From assembly GCA_900554315.1 (NCBI GenBank), contig USGP01000043.1:1-5595 (forward strand): a DNA stretch of 5,595 bases. The letters run 5' to 3'. The notes under the pieces were generated by a model. That model was not told the origin of the DNA, ran no database searches, and worked only from the letters and a program-made list of their open reading frames with translations. Positions 1 through 5,595 of the stretch are shown here, piece after piece. The position numbers were made by a program, and so were the translations under genes. The number at the start of each line of letters is the position of its first letter. Position 1 is the first letter of the stretch. This stretch comes from an uncultured Mycoplasmatota bacterium. Lineage in GTDB: Bacteria; Bacillota_I; Bacilli_A; RF39; UBA660.

Positions 1-77
1 TCAATTAGGGTTTAAATAAATGTTTTTTACTGTCTACTTTTTATTGACAAGTTCATATATGTATGGAGTGTTTTTTA

Positions 78-1109
78 TTACTTTTTTCCAATTTTCTTTT
101 GCTTTGATGGTTGTTCTACAGGGTTTGTTGTCATTTTTACAGATAGTTCACGAAAAGCAGACTCTAAGTTAGATGGAAGAAAACTCTTTAAATGAAATAA
201 AGTGTAAAAGGCTCTTGGATATTGGGCAATCAGTCCTTTACAGGTTTTAGGGTATTGTGATTCATAGTCTGGATTTACTCTTTGAATATATTCTTGAAAT
301 ATTTCATTATAAGGATGTACTTTATTAATCATCCACGGTTTTATTCCCAATAATCCTGTACTATGGAGAATTCGTGGAGTTTCTTTACCAGATAAAATTT
401 CATCGATTGGAATATCATATTTTTGACAGTACTGTATTAGTCTTCTTCCCTCTAATGCATAGGCAAATGGTGGCAGGTTATAGGCTCTTGATAACTTCGA
501 TATTTTTCCATCTAAAACAATGTTTAATATATCTTGATCTGGATATAGCATTTTTTCTCCTTGATGTTGCTTTATATATTCTTTTATTTGTTCTTGATAT
601 TGTTGCTTTCTCCAATTATCTACATCTAATAATAATACACCCGAGTTAAAGTATTCCGTCACTCCTAAATCTTTAGCATATTCAGTTGGGGTATTATCTT
701 CTACAGCATAAATAGGATTTTGTTTCCTTTTTAAAGGAGTTAAATCTCCTACTACTATTGTATCTGCATCTAAATATAATAGTCTATCTATTTCTTTGGT
801 TTTGTCTCCTAAAATATCTTGAAAAAATAGTCTGGCATTTGCCACTTGCGTATTTTGCCACTCTGGAATACCATATTTACCAATATTAAATTCTTCTAAT
901 GGATACTCTATTAACTTGATATTAGGGCAAATTTCTTTAAAAGTTTGAATTAATTCATTGTCTTCTTCTTGTAATCCTTCTGTCATTAAATGAACTGTAA
1001 TGGATTCATCTTGCTGTAGTTGTGAATTATTAGCAAGGGATAAAATAGAAGCTAATGTTATTGTTAAATAATTTCTATTTGTTGCATATAATATTTCTAT
1101 TTTGTTCAT
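78..1109 (-). CDS. Family 8 glycosyltransferase (GT8, GT-A fold)
   Basis: Predicted retaining glycosyltransferase of 343 residues that moves a hexose from a nucleotide sugar to a glycan or lipid-linked acceptor at the cytoplasmic face of the membrane. Seen: an N-terminal nucleotide-binding start (IEILYATNRNYL, residues 4-15), the metal-binding DxD motif D114-A-D116 in LLYLDADTIVVGDL, the FNSGVLLLD block (154-162), DQDILN (191-196), and the closing H249..G252....K257-P-W block that marks GT8 enzymes. After about residue 275 a basic, partly amphipathic tail ends in a Lys-rich stretch, consistent with membrane attachment. The ATG at 1109 is the only sensible start; the purine-rich AGAAAGAAG just upstream is a weak ribosome site. 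The gene lies 21 bp behind the large helical-protein gene, so the two are probably cotranscribed. Donor and acceptor cannot be read from the sequence; the family includes LPS/teichoic-type galactosyl- and glucosyltransferases and GspA-like stress proteins. The family call is firm, the substrate is unknown. Confidence 0.93.
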   Translation of the reverse strand: MNKIEILYATNRNYLTITLASILSLANNSQLQQDESITVHLMTEGLQEEDNELIQTFKEICPNIKLIEYPLEEFNIGKYGIPEWQNTQVANARLFFQDILGDKTKEIDRLLYLDADTIVVGDLTPLKRKQNPIYAVEDNTPTEYAKDLGVTEYFNSGVLLLDVDNWRKQQYQEQIKEYIKQHQGEKMLYPDQDILNIVLDGKISKLSRAYNLPPFAYALEGRRLIQYCQKYDIPIDEILSGKETPRILHSTGLLGIKPWMINKVHPYNEIFQEYIQRVNPDYESQYPKTCKGLIAQYPRAFYTLFHLKSFLPSNLESAFRELSVKMTTNPVEQPSKQKKIGKK

Positions 1110-1130
1110 AAATTTCTTCTTTCTATTTTA

Positions 1131-3635
1131 TTATTTTTTCGTATTTCTTCTATATTGTCTTGCTTTTTTGGCAACAGCATTTTTATTGTGTTTTGATAGA
1201 CAACTAGGTACGTATTGATGATTACTATTTAGTTCTTCTAATAAAACAGGAATTTCACTTTCTGCTTCATTTGGATTATAACGCCCTGTTTCTATTCTAT
1301 GAAGTGTTGTTAGTAAGTACATACCTGCTGCGGTTGTAGAATCAAATTCTATTTTACTATCTATTGTTTTGTCTGGTACATAATAAGTGGATACAATTTT
1401 TTTAGAATCTAAAATTCTATAAATTTGATGTGCTTGATATTTTGGTACTTTCGATAATATTTCACAAGTTTCATTATGATTTGTTTCTATCAATCTATCT
1501 TGATTTGGTAATGTACTTTTATAAATAAATGGAATTCTCTGCTGTTCCAGCCTTCCTGATACTACTTCTGATAAGTATGTAGAAATTATTTTTTTTATAT
1601 CAGATGGATGATAAGGATCTCCATCAATTATATATTTTTCTTGTAATAATTGAACCCAATATTTTACGTCCTTTAGTTCATAAAAATCACGATAGTTTTC
1701 TAAATCCTCTTTTGTAAAATATTCATCGATTTCAAGATTAGCAGATTTCATTGCTGCATTATATAATACATTATCCGCTCCTATACCACACTGAAAAGCA
1801 AATGTTGGATAGGTTTTTCCTGGCTGCATTTGTACTAATTCTGGATATTTTTTTAAACTTTCTTGTGCTGAATCATCCCATCCCATTATCTTGGTTGTAT
1901 CTAGTACATGGGTAGCAATTATCCTACTTCCATCAGGCTGATATTCAATGGAAAAAGCATAAGGTTCTAATCCTTCAATTAAAAATGTTCTACTCATGTT
2001 GGAATTTGAAAAAGTCTGGTATCCTTTTCTTTGATTTTCTCTTATACCTGATATTAAACCGTATTCAATTCTTTCTTGGCTTTCGTCTATTGATAGTTCT
2101 GTGTGTTTTGACATTATACTTTTTCTATCTGGTGGTAATTGCCATACGTTACTTATTTCATTGATATCATCTATGGCTTGTTGACTATTTTGATATCCAC
2201 GATTGATTACTTTTGTTCTAAATTCATCTAATTTTTTATTATATAAGGCTAACTCATCTGGTGTTAATTCTACTTGTAAACGAATCATTTGTTTTATGAT
2301 TTCTTTATAAAAATCAGGTTCAATAAATGGTAAGTGTTGATTAGCTAATTTCTTTTTATAATTCATTATAAAATTATCAAGTGCTAATAACATAATGTGT
2401 TGTCTTTCAAGATAGTGAGTTTGTTTTCTACCAGTTCCAACTGTCTTTCTAATTTGTGTTCTTGCTCGTCTAAATTCATTTATTTGTAATAATTCCATTA
2501 TATAATCAAAATTTCTATCATCTTGCATTAATATTTCTAAAATATCATAATATGCTCTTGTATCTTCTTCATCTTCAAAAATAATTGGGTCAATACTATC
2601 AAAATTTCTTTCTACTTCTTTTAAGAAAGCTTTTTTAATATCGTTATCTTCTCCTTTTGGTAGAAACTTTCTTTTTGTACCAATTACACTTTTAGCAATT
2701 TTTGTTAATTCACTTAATTCATATCTTGGTAAATATACCATATCTTTTAGAAGTTGAGATAATTGGTCTTGTAAGTCATTTAAGTCATCTATATCATAAT
2801 CATCTGTATCAAGCATTTGTAATAAAGCTTGATATCTTTCTTCCGTTTGATTTGTTGGTATGATAAATCTTCGTGTCTGCATTAACTCATCAGAAGTCAT
2901 TTCTGGTTTTTCTACTAGCTTTTCTTCTTCTCCTTCAATTGATTCTAATTTTGCTAATAGTTCTAAAACCGTTTTATTTTTGTTAGCTTGATTAATAATT
3001 TCTTGTAGTCTATTTTCAAAGGGTTCATACATCTCTCTCGTTGATAATGCAGGCTTTGACCATGGTGAAAATACTCTGCGCATACGATTTTTACTTTTTA
3101 ATTGCTCTTCTTGTTCTGTCATTTCTGTTGCGGTATTGTTTTCTAAATTTAATAAGGTTTGAGAATTTTCCATATAACGATAAGCTATTTTTTTTATAAT
3201 ATCTATACGATCTCCATGCACTACTAGCCTTTGATAGAAAAGGAATAAATTATAAGTATCTTCGTCTAGCCAAGCATCCATTTCTTCTAACATTTTTATG
3301 ATATCAACGCGTTCTCTATCTAATCTTTCTGCTAAAGTTTCTTCTTTTTTTGCAGACTTTTTCATTTCGCTAAGTTTTTCCTGTAAAGCACTAATCTCAC
3401 CAATGTGAGCTTTTCCTTCTGCAGCTAATTGCCGATTACCTGTTGATGAATATTTCCTTTTTGACTTTTCTGCTTTGGATTTCATTGAGTTTAATTTTTT
3501 ATTAATTTCGCGTAATAAATCCGGTGTTAATTTTACTCCTAATTTTGTTTCTAGTTCATTTAAATCTTTTACATATTTTAATTCTTCTATAGCTCTTTCT
3601 ACAAGTTCTTTTTGTGTTTTCTTTTTTTCTTTCAT
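1131..3635 (-). CDS. Large helical protein with a degenerate RNase II-like (RNB) C-terminal domain
   Basis: I do not recognise a named gene. The product has 834 residues if read from the ATG at 3635, which has AAAAGGA seven bases upstream. An open frame continues to a TTG at 3701, but those extra 22 codons cover the predicted promoter. Residues 1-110 are Lys/Glu-rich and probably coiled coil; residues 110-510 look all-helical, with acidic patches (for example around 277-290 and 353-359). Residues 548-790 follow, block by block, an RNB nuclease domain: AFSIEYQPDG (560-569), then a strand like HIADVS (571-580), then ISTYLSEVVSGRL...RIPFIYKSTLPNQDRL (684-715, like the RNB segment ending in iPxlyRxHxxPdxekl), then TTAAGMYLLTTLHRI (767-781, like TSPIRRYxDLxxHRL). 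The Asp cluster, the Glu and the Arg needed for catalysis are all replaced, so a nuclease is not expected. No S1 domain follows; the C-terminus is a basic tail (815-834). There is no signal peptide or membrane segment, so it is probably cytoplasmic. The reading frame is certain; the RNB relationship is an inference from an alignment by eye. Confidence 0.9.
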   Translation of the reverse strand: MKEKKKTQKELVERAIEELKYVKDLNELETKLGVKLTPDLLREINKKLNSMKSKAEKSKRKYSSTGNRQLAAEGKAHIGEISALQEKLSEMKKSAKKEETLAERLDRERVDIIKMLEEMDAWLDEDTYNLFLFYQRLVVHGDRIDIIKKIAYRYMENSQTLLNLENNTATEMTEQEEQLKSKNRMRRVFSPWSKPALSTREMYEPFENRLQEIINQANKNKTVLELLAKLESIEGEEEKLVEKPEMTSDELMQTRRFIIPTNQTEERYQALLQMLDTDDYDIDDLNDLQDQLSQLLKDMVYLPRYELSELTKIAKSVIGTKRKFLPKGEDNDIKKAFLKEVERNFDSIDPIIFEDEEDTRAYYDILEILMQDDRNFDYIMELLQINEFRRARTQIRKTVGTGRKQTHYLERQHIMLLALDNFIMNYKKKLANQHLPFIEPDFYKEIIKQMIRLQVELTPDELALYNKKLDEFRTKVINRGYQNSQQAIDDINEISNVWQLPPDRKSIMSKHTELSIDESQERIEYGLISGIRENQRKGYQTFSNSNMSRTFLIEGLEPYAFSIEYQPDGSRIIATHVLDTTKIMGWDDSAQESLKKYPELVQMQPGKTYPTFAFQCGIGADNVLYNAAMKSANLEIDEYFTKEDLENYRDFYELKDVKYWVQLLQEKYIIDGDPYHPSDIKKIISTYLSEVVSGRLEQQRIPFIYKSTLPNQDRLIETNHNETCEILSKVPKYQAHQIYRILDSKKIVSTYYVPDKTIDSKIEFDSTTAAGMYLLTTLHRIETGRYNPNEAESEIPVLLEELNSNHQYVPSCLSKHNKNAVAKKARQYRRNTKK
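2211..2273 (-). repeat. Internal protein repeat, copy 2 (LTPD..L..NKKL module)
   Basis: Residues 455-475 of the large helical protein (VELTPDELALYNKKL and six further residues) match residues 34-54 of the same protein at about 11 of 21 positions. The first six codons also match at 16 of 18 bases. It lies just before the pseudo-RNB domain, and both copies are followed about 20-30 residues later by (G/N)EIS. Confidence 0.6.
3474..3536 (-). repeat. Internal protein repeat, copy 1 (LTPD..L..NKKL module)
   Basis: Residues 34-54 of the large helical protein (VKLTPDLLREINKKL and six further residues) are the N-terminal partner of the copy at residues 455-475. The shared pattern is V-x-L-T-P-D-x-L-x(3)-N-K-K-L, probably a helix preceded by an N-cap turn at TPD. 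A weaker third relative may start at residue 284 (DLNDLQDQL, compare DLNELETKL at 24-32). Confidence 0.6.
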
Positions 3636-3642
3636 AATATTA

Positions 3643-3649
3643 TCCTTTT
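3643..3649 (-). promoter_or_regulatory. Ribosome binding site that fixes the start of the large helical-protein gene
   Basis: On the minus strand AAAAGGA lies seven bases before the ATG at 3635. It is the best Shine-Dalgarno site near the 5' end of this gene. The ATG at 3677 sits inside the predicted -10 box and the TTG at 3701 inside the predicted -35 box, so neither can be the start of a message from this promoter. This supports the 834-residue product over the 856-residue reading. Confidence 0.75.
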
Positions 3650-3672
3650 CTTTACATGGTTTCTTTGCTTTT

Positions 3673-3701
3673 ATCATACTCTTATAATATATAAAATACA
3701 A
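3673..3701 (-). promoter_or_regulatory. Leftward sigma-A-like promoter for the helical-protein/GT8 unit
   Basis: Read on the minus strand, TTGTAT (3701-3696) is followed after 17 bases by TATGAT (3678-3673), each box one or two bases from the consensus. Transcription would begin near 3666, leaving a leader of about 30 bases that holds the AAAAGGA site. Because the region is very AT-rich, chance matches are possible; the correct spacing and fit with the ribosome site raise confidence. Confidence 0.55.
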
Positions 3702-3703
3702 TC

Positions 3704-3732
3704 TTTTATTTTTATAGCGTATATGTTATAAT
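3704..3732 (+). promoter_or_regulatory. Rightward extended -10 promoter for the kinase-like gene
   Basis: A perfect TATAAT at 3727-3732 is preceded by TG at 3724-3725 with one base between, the extended -10 form. At 17-base spacing the -35 region is the poor TTTTAT (3704-3709), which an extended -10 can tolerate. Initiation near 3739 gives a leader of about 22 bases before the ATG at 3761. The -35 boxes of this promoter and the leftward one are only two bases apart, so RNA polymerase probably cannot occupy both at once. Confidence 0.6.
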
Positions 3733-3744
3733 ATTTTGCCTATG

Positions 3745-3750
3745 AAGGGA
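3745..3750 (+). promoter_or_regulatory. Ribosome binding site of the kinase-like gene
   Basis: AAGGGA ends ten bases before the ATG at 3761, a slightly long spacing. An in-frame TGA at 3743-3745 rules out any start further upstream, so 3761 is the only plausible start. Confidence 0.6.
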
Positions 3751-3760
3751 TGCGATAGTA

Positions 3761-4492
3761 ATGGTTCTTCCTGTTTATATTGAGGATAAGGAAATACTGA
3801 TTCATTCCACTCAAGACTTTATAGATGAAGGCTCTACTGGAACTTGTTATAAAGTGGATAGTGAGTTAGGTACTTTAAATGTTAAACTTTTTAATGATTA
3901 TTTTTATACATATCCTAATTCTCAATCTATTTCTAATGAAGAAGTCATAAAAAAATTTCAAAAACTTGCTCCTTATACAGATCCTATTTTATTAAGTAAA
4001 TACTTAGTGCGAGATAGTGATGGTACCTATATCGGTTGTGCTAGGGACTTTGTAGAACAAAATGATAATGGTTCTTTATCTAGCACAATTTTTCATTTAC
4101 CAACGCAACAAGCTATTGATTGCTTCCAAATTTTGAGTGATAAAATTGCTATTTTTAATGCTGAAAATATTGCTTTAAGTGATTGGGCTTTATATAATGC
4201 AATGTATGGTCATATCGGAAATGGAGAGGATACTTTATATTTATTGGATGACGGAGATTATTTATATCCTTTTCATGGAGAAAAAGTGAATGATTTACAA
4301 TTACGGCACTTGGTAGAAGATATCACCAAAGATTATTTATCTATACTGGGATTTTATAGTATATTTCCAAATATTTCTAGTGATATTCATGCTTCTTATT
4401 CACCTATACATTTTTTGCAAGGAATTGGAGATGGTTATTCTACTCTTAGTGAGGGTGCGATACAATATGCAAAACGAAAATTAAAAAAATAA
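3761..4492 (+). CDS. Small protein-kinase-fold protein
   Basis: Predicted cytoplasmic kinase-like protein of 243 residues. Seen: a glycine-rich loop followed by a strand (D22-E-G24-S-T-G27-T-C-Y30-K-V), a beta-3 lysine in LNVKLF (K42), a candidate helix-C glutamate (E60 or E61), a catalytic-loop pattern S140-D141-W-A-L-Y-N146 with the D-x4-N spacing of HRDxxxxN, and LLDDGDY (162-167), where D163-D164-G165 matches DFG. All four key polar residues (K42, D141, N146, D163) are present, so phosphotransfer is possible. Oddities: the His/Arg before the catalytic Asp is missing, there is no APE motif, and only about 78 residues follow the DFG-like motif, so the C-lobe is much smaller than in Hanks-type kinases. 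Substrate unknown; a small-molecule or protein target is equally possible. It is a single-gene unit, divergent from the pseudo-RNB gene and ended by a hairpin terminator. The coding call is firm; the kinase fold is a motif-based inference. Confidence 0.9.
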   Translation: MVLPVYIEDKEILIHSTQDFIDEGSTGTCYKVDSELGTLNVKLFNDYFYTYPNSQSISNEEVIKKFQKLAPYTDPILLSKYLVRDSDGTYIGCARDFVEQNDNGSLSSTIFHLPTQQAIDCFQILSDKIAIFNAENIALSDWALYNAMYGHIGNGEDTLYLLDDGDYLYPFHGEKVNDLQLRHLVEDITKDYLSILGFYSIFPNISSDIHASYSPIHFLQGIGDGYSTLSEGAIQYAKRKLKK

Positions 4493-4516
4493 AAGAATGG
4501 TTACATCCATTCTTTT
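4491..4516. terminator. Bidirectional hairpin terminator between convergent genes
   Basis: A perfect 10-bp inverted repeat (AAAAGAATGG at 4491-4500, CCATTCTTTT at 4507-4516) encloses a 6-base loop. On the minus strand the stem runs into TTTTATTTTTTT, a strong U-tract; on the plus strand it ends in TTTT then GTTATTTT. The hairpin starts inside the stop codon of the kinase-like gene and covers the stop and last codons of tsaC, so one element serves both genes. The stem has few G-C pairs. Confidence 0.8.
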
Positions 4517-5088
4517 GTTATTTTAGTGGCTAGACTACCTTCTCTTATTATTTTGACTTTATTGTTTTCTATTTTAATTAATGTTGATGCATCCTTATTT
4601 ACTATTCCTCCATCTATCATGCATGATATTTTTTCTTTCATTCTTGGCTCAACTTGTGAAAGATCTGTAATTGGAGTATGTGATGAAATATTAGCACTGG
4701 TTGCAATTAATGGTTTGTTTATCTTATTCATAATTCTTATTAATCTTTCATCTTTTGGCATTCTGATTGCTACAAATGGAGAATTAGCAGTTAAAAGATT
4801 AGATACTTTAGAACTTTTTTTAAACAATATGGTCAATGGTCCTGGCCAATATTCTTTCATAATTTTATTAACTATTTTGGGTATTTCTAAAACATATTCT
4901 TTTAGCATTTGTTCATTTGATATTAAAATTAAAAGCGGTTTATCTAGACTTCTTTCTTTTGCTTCAAATACCTTTTTAATTACATCTTCTTTTGTAGCAT
5001 CAGCAACAATTCCATAAATGGTATCTGTAGGCATAATGACTAGATTTCCTGACTCTATTTCTTTTATAATTTTATCATCCATTTTCAT
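4501..5088 (-). CDS. tsaC: Threonylcarbamoyl-AMP synthase, short TsaC/YwlC type
   Basis: Cytoplasmic enzyme that makes L-threonylcarbamoyl-AMP from threonine, bicarbonate and ATP. This is the first step of t6A formation at position 37 of ANN-decoding tRNAs; TsaD with its partners then transfers the group. Seen: the YrdC-fold signature PTDTIYGI (20-27), K44-x-R46....K50-P-L, the WPGPLT block (81-86), A-I-R-M-P (107-111), ATSANIS (129-135), and D-G-G...A-S-T-L-I (159-171) followed by I-I-R-E-G (180-184). At 195 residues it is the single-domain form, without the extra C-terminal domain of longer Sua5 proteins. The ATG at 5088 is used here; a second in-frame ATG two codons later is possible, but the AGAAAG upstream is better spaced for the first. 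The start overlaps the end of the upstream membrane-protein gene by 14 bp, which suggests translational coupling. Confidence 0.95.
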   Translation of the reverse strand: MKMDDKIIKEIESGNLVIMPTDTIYGIVADATKEDVIKKVFEAKERSLDKPLLILISNEQMLKEYVLEIPKIVNKIMKEYWPGPLTILFKKSSKVSNLLTANSPFVAIRMPKDERLIRIMNKINKPLIATSANISSHTPITDLSQVEPRMKEKISCMIDGGIVNKDASTLIKIENNKVKIIREGSLATKITKEWM

Positions 5089-5595
5089 TCACACTTTCTA
5101 ATTTTTGTATGGCAATCATCTTTGATAAATTCCATTCTCTAAAATCTTTCATTTCATATTCTTGTTCCTTTAAATATTCTTTTAATATCCATTTGGTATC
5201 TTTATCTTTTACTTTTTTACTAAACTTTACTAATTGTGGAATATTATCAGCGTGATTATTCATTAAATAACTAATATCAATATCTTTTTTTGTTTGATAT
5301 AATTCTATGTTTCTGTAAGCAATTAAGCTATCTATATTTATATAATTTAGTATTACATACATTGTTATTATAATAATCATAAAACTTTTTGTAATATTAA
5401 ATTTTTCTTTTATAATAAATATAATTGTTGGTAGCAAACAAATTGTTTCTGTGATTAAAGCAAAATATACTAGTATTCTTAATAATGTATATCCATAATG
5501 TTCTTCATACATGTACATTCTTAAGAATGAAGAAATTATTATAATAAATGTTAAAAACACCATAATTATAGATAATACTTTTATTTTATTATTAT
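5075..5595 (-). CDS. DUF4173-type membrane protein, C-terminal part (5' end outside window)
   Basis: This frame stays open through the window edge: ten more codons (N-N-K-I-K-V-L-S-I-I) precede the Met at 5563, so that Met is internal and the gene is incomplete. The visible part (about 172 residues) shows the rest of one membrane helix (to about F13, counting from that Met), SSFLRMYMYEEHYGYTLLR (11-29), a second helix (30-51), a third (60-75), then NIDSLIAYRNIELY (76-89) and DIDISYL...ADNIPQL (94-111), and a charged, probably cytoplasmic tail. The R-M-x-x-Y...YG-x-T-x-x-R-x-x-V pattern and the N-x-D-x-L-I-A-x-x-N block, followed by DxxYL and A-D-x-x-P-x-L, are as I recall them from the C-terminal half of DUF4173/DUF4153-family multi-pass proteins, whose function is not established. 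It ends in TGA 14 bp inside tsaC, so the two form an operon. The family call rests on remembered motifs. Confidence 0.85.
   Translation of the reverse strand, partial: NNKIKVLSIIMVFLTFIIIISSFLRMYMYEEHYGYTLLRILVYFALITETICLLPTIIFIIKEKFNITKSFMIIIITMYVILNYINIDSLIAYRNIELYQTKKDIDISYLMNNHADNIPQLVKFSKKVKDKDTKWILKEYLKEQEYEMKDFREWNLSKMIAIQKLESVNENG

Noticed and set aside
44..49. Perfect TTGACA on the plus strand, a possible -35 box
   Set aside because: No -10-like hexamer at 16-18 bases, and the gene to its right runs the other way.
29..52. Imperfect inverted repeat ACTGTC...GACAAGT downstream of the GT8 gene, a possible terminator
   Set aside because: Only six pairs with a bulge and an 11-base loop, and no U-run follows it in the leftward direction. 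The first 77 bases hold nothing else I can support.
374..649. Plus-strand open frame with a hydrophobic product
   Set aside because: It is the antisense of the DxD and NSG region of a clear GT8 gene, with no promoter or good ribosome site.
3683..3688. Second plus-strand TATAAT upstream of the kinase-like gene
   Set aside because: No -35 and no TG extension; it is also farther from the gene than the extended -10 at 3727.
4526..5017. Plus-strand open frame of 163 codons with membrane-like product
   Set aside because: It lies fully opposite tsaC, whose family motifs are unmistakable; the hydrophobic look comes from AT-rich antisense codons.
5075..5595. Very low G+C in the last gene as a sign of horizontal transfer
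   Set aside because: Membrane helices rich in Ile, Leu, Phe and Tyr explain the AT bias in such a genome; the sample is too short to show transfer.
1..5595. tRNA or rRNA genes, CRISPR arrays, insertion sequences, attachment sites
   Set aside because: No spaced direct repeats, transposase motifs, terminal inverted repeats or tRNA-like clover-leaf sequences were found by reading.

Overview
This is an AT-rich window (most lines sampled by eye are about 25-32% G+C, and the last 250 bases are lower) from what looks like a low-GC Bacillota or related gut-type bacterium. The basis is its composition, A-rich Shine-Dalgarno sites, sigma-A-like promoters, the AT-biased codon choice, and the presence of a TsaC and a DUF4173-type membrane protein. 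Ordinary TAA/TGA stops are used and no reassigned UGA is seen. The organism cannot be named more precisely from this sequence alone.

Layout. The left two thirds hold a leftward two-gene unit: a large, mostly helical protein of about 834 residues (1131-3635), followed 21 bp later by a family 8 glycosyltransferase (78-1109). Facing away from them is a single rightward gene (3761-4492) for a small protein-kinase-fold protein. The 125 bp between the divergent genes carries two back-to-back promoters whose -35 regions nearly touch. To the right, the kinase-like gene converges on a leftward unit made of tsaC (4501-5088) and the 3' part of a DUF4173-type membrane protein gene (5075-5595, running off the window). 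The two units meet at a bidirectional hairpin terminator (4491-4516) that contains the stop regions of both genes.

How the genes may work together. tsaC is housekeeping (the t6A modification of tRNA) and is probably translationally coupled to the membrane protein gene upstream. The left part is the unusual one. Read by eye, the C-terminal half of the large protein follows the order of blocks of an RNase II/RNase R (RNB) domain, but every catalytic position I can align is replaced. It therefore looks like a shrunken, inactive RNB fold behind a long helical N-terminal region that contains a duplicated LTPD..L..NKKL module. The divergent neighbour keeps the recognisable kinase-fold residues. A working hypothesis, not shown by sequence alone, is that the pseudo-RNB scaffold, the kinase-like protein and the glycosyltransferase form one accessory module.
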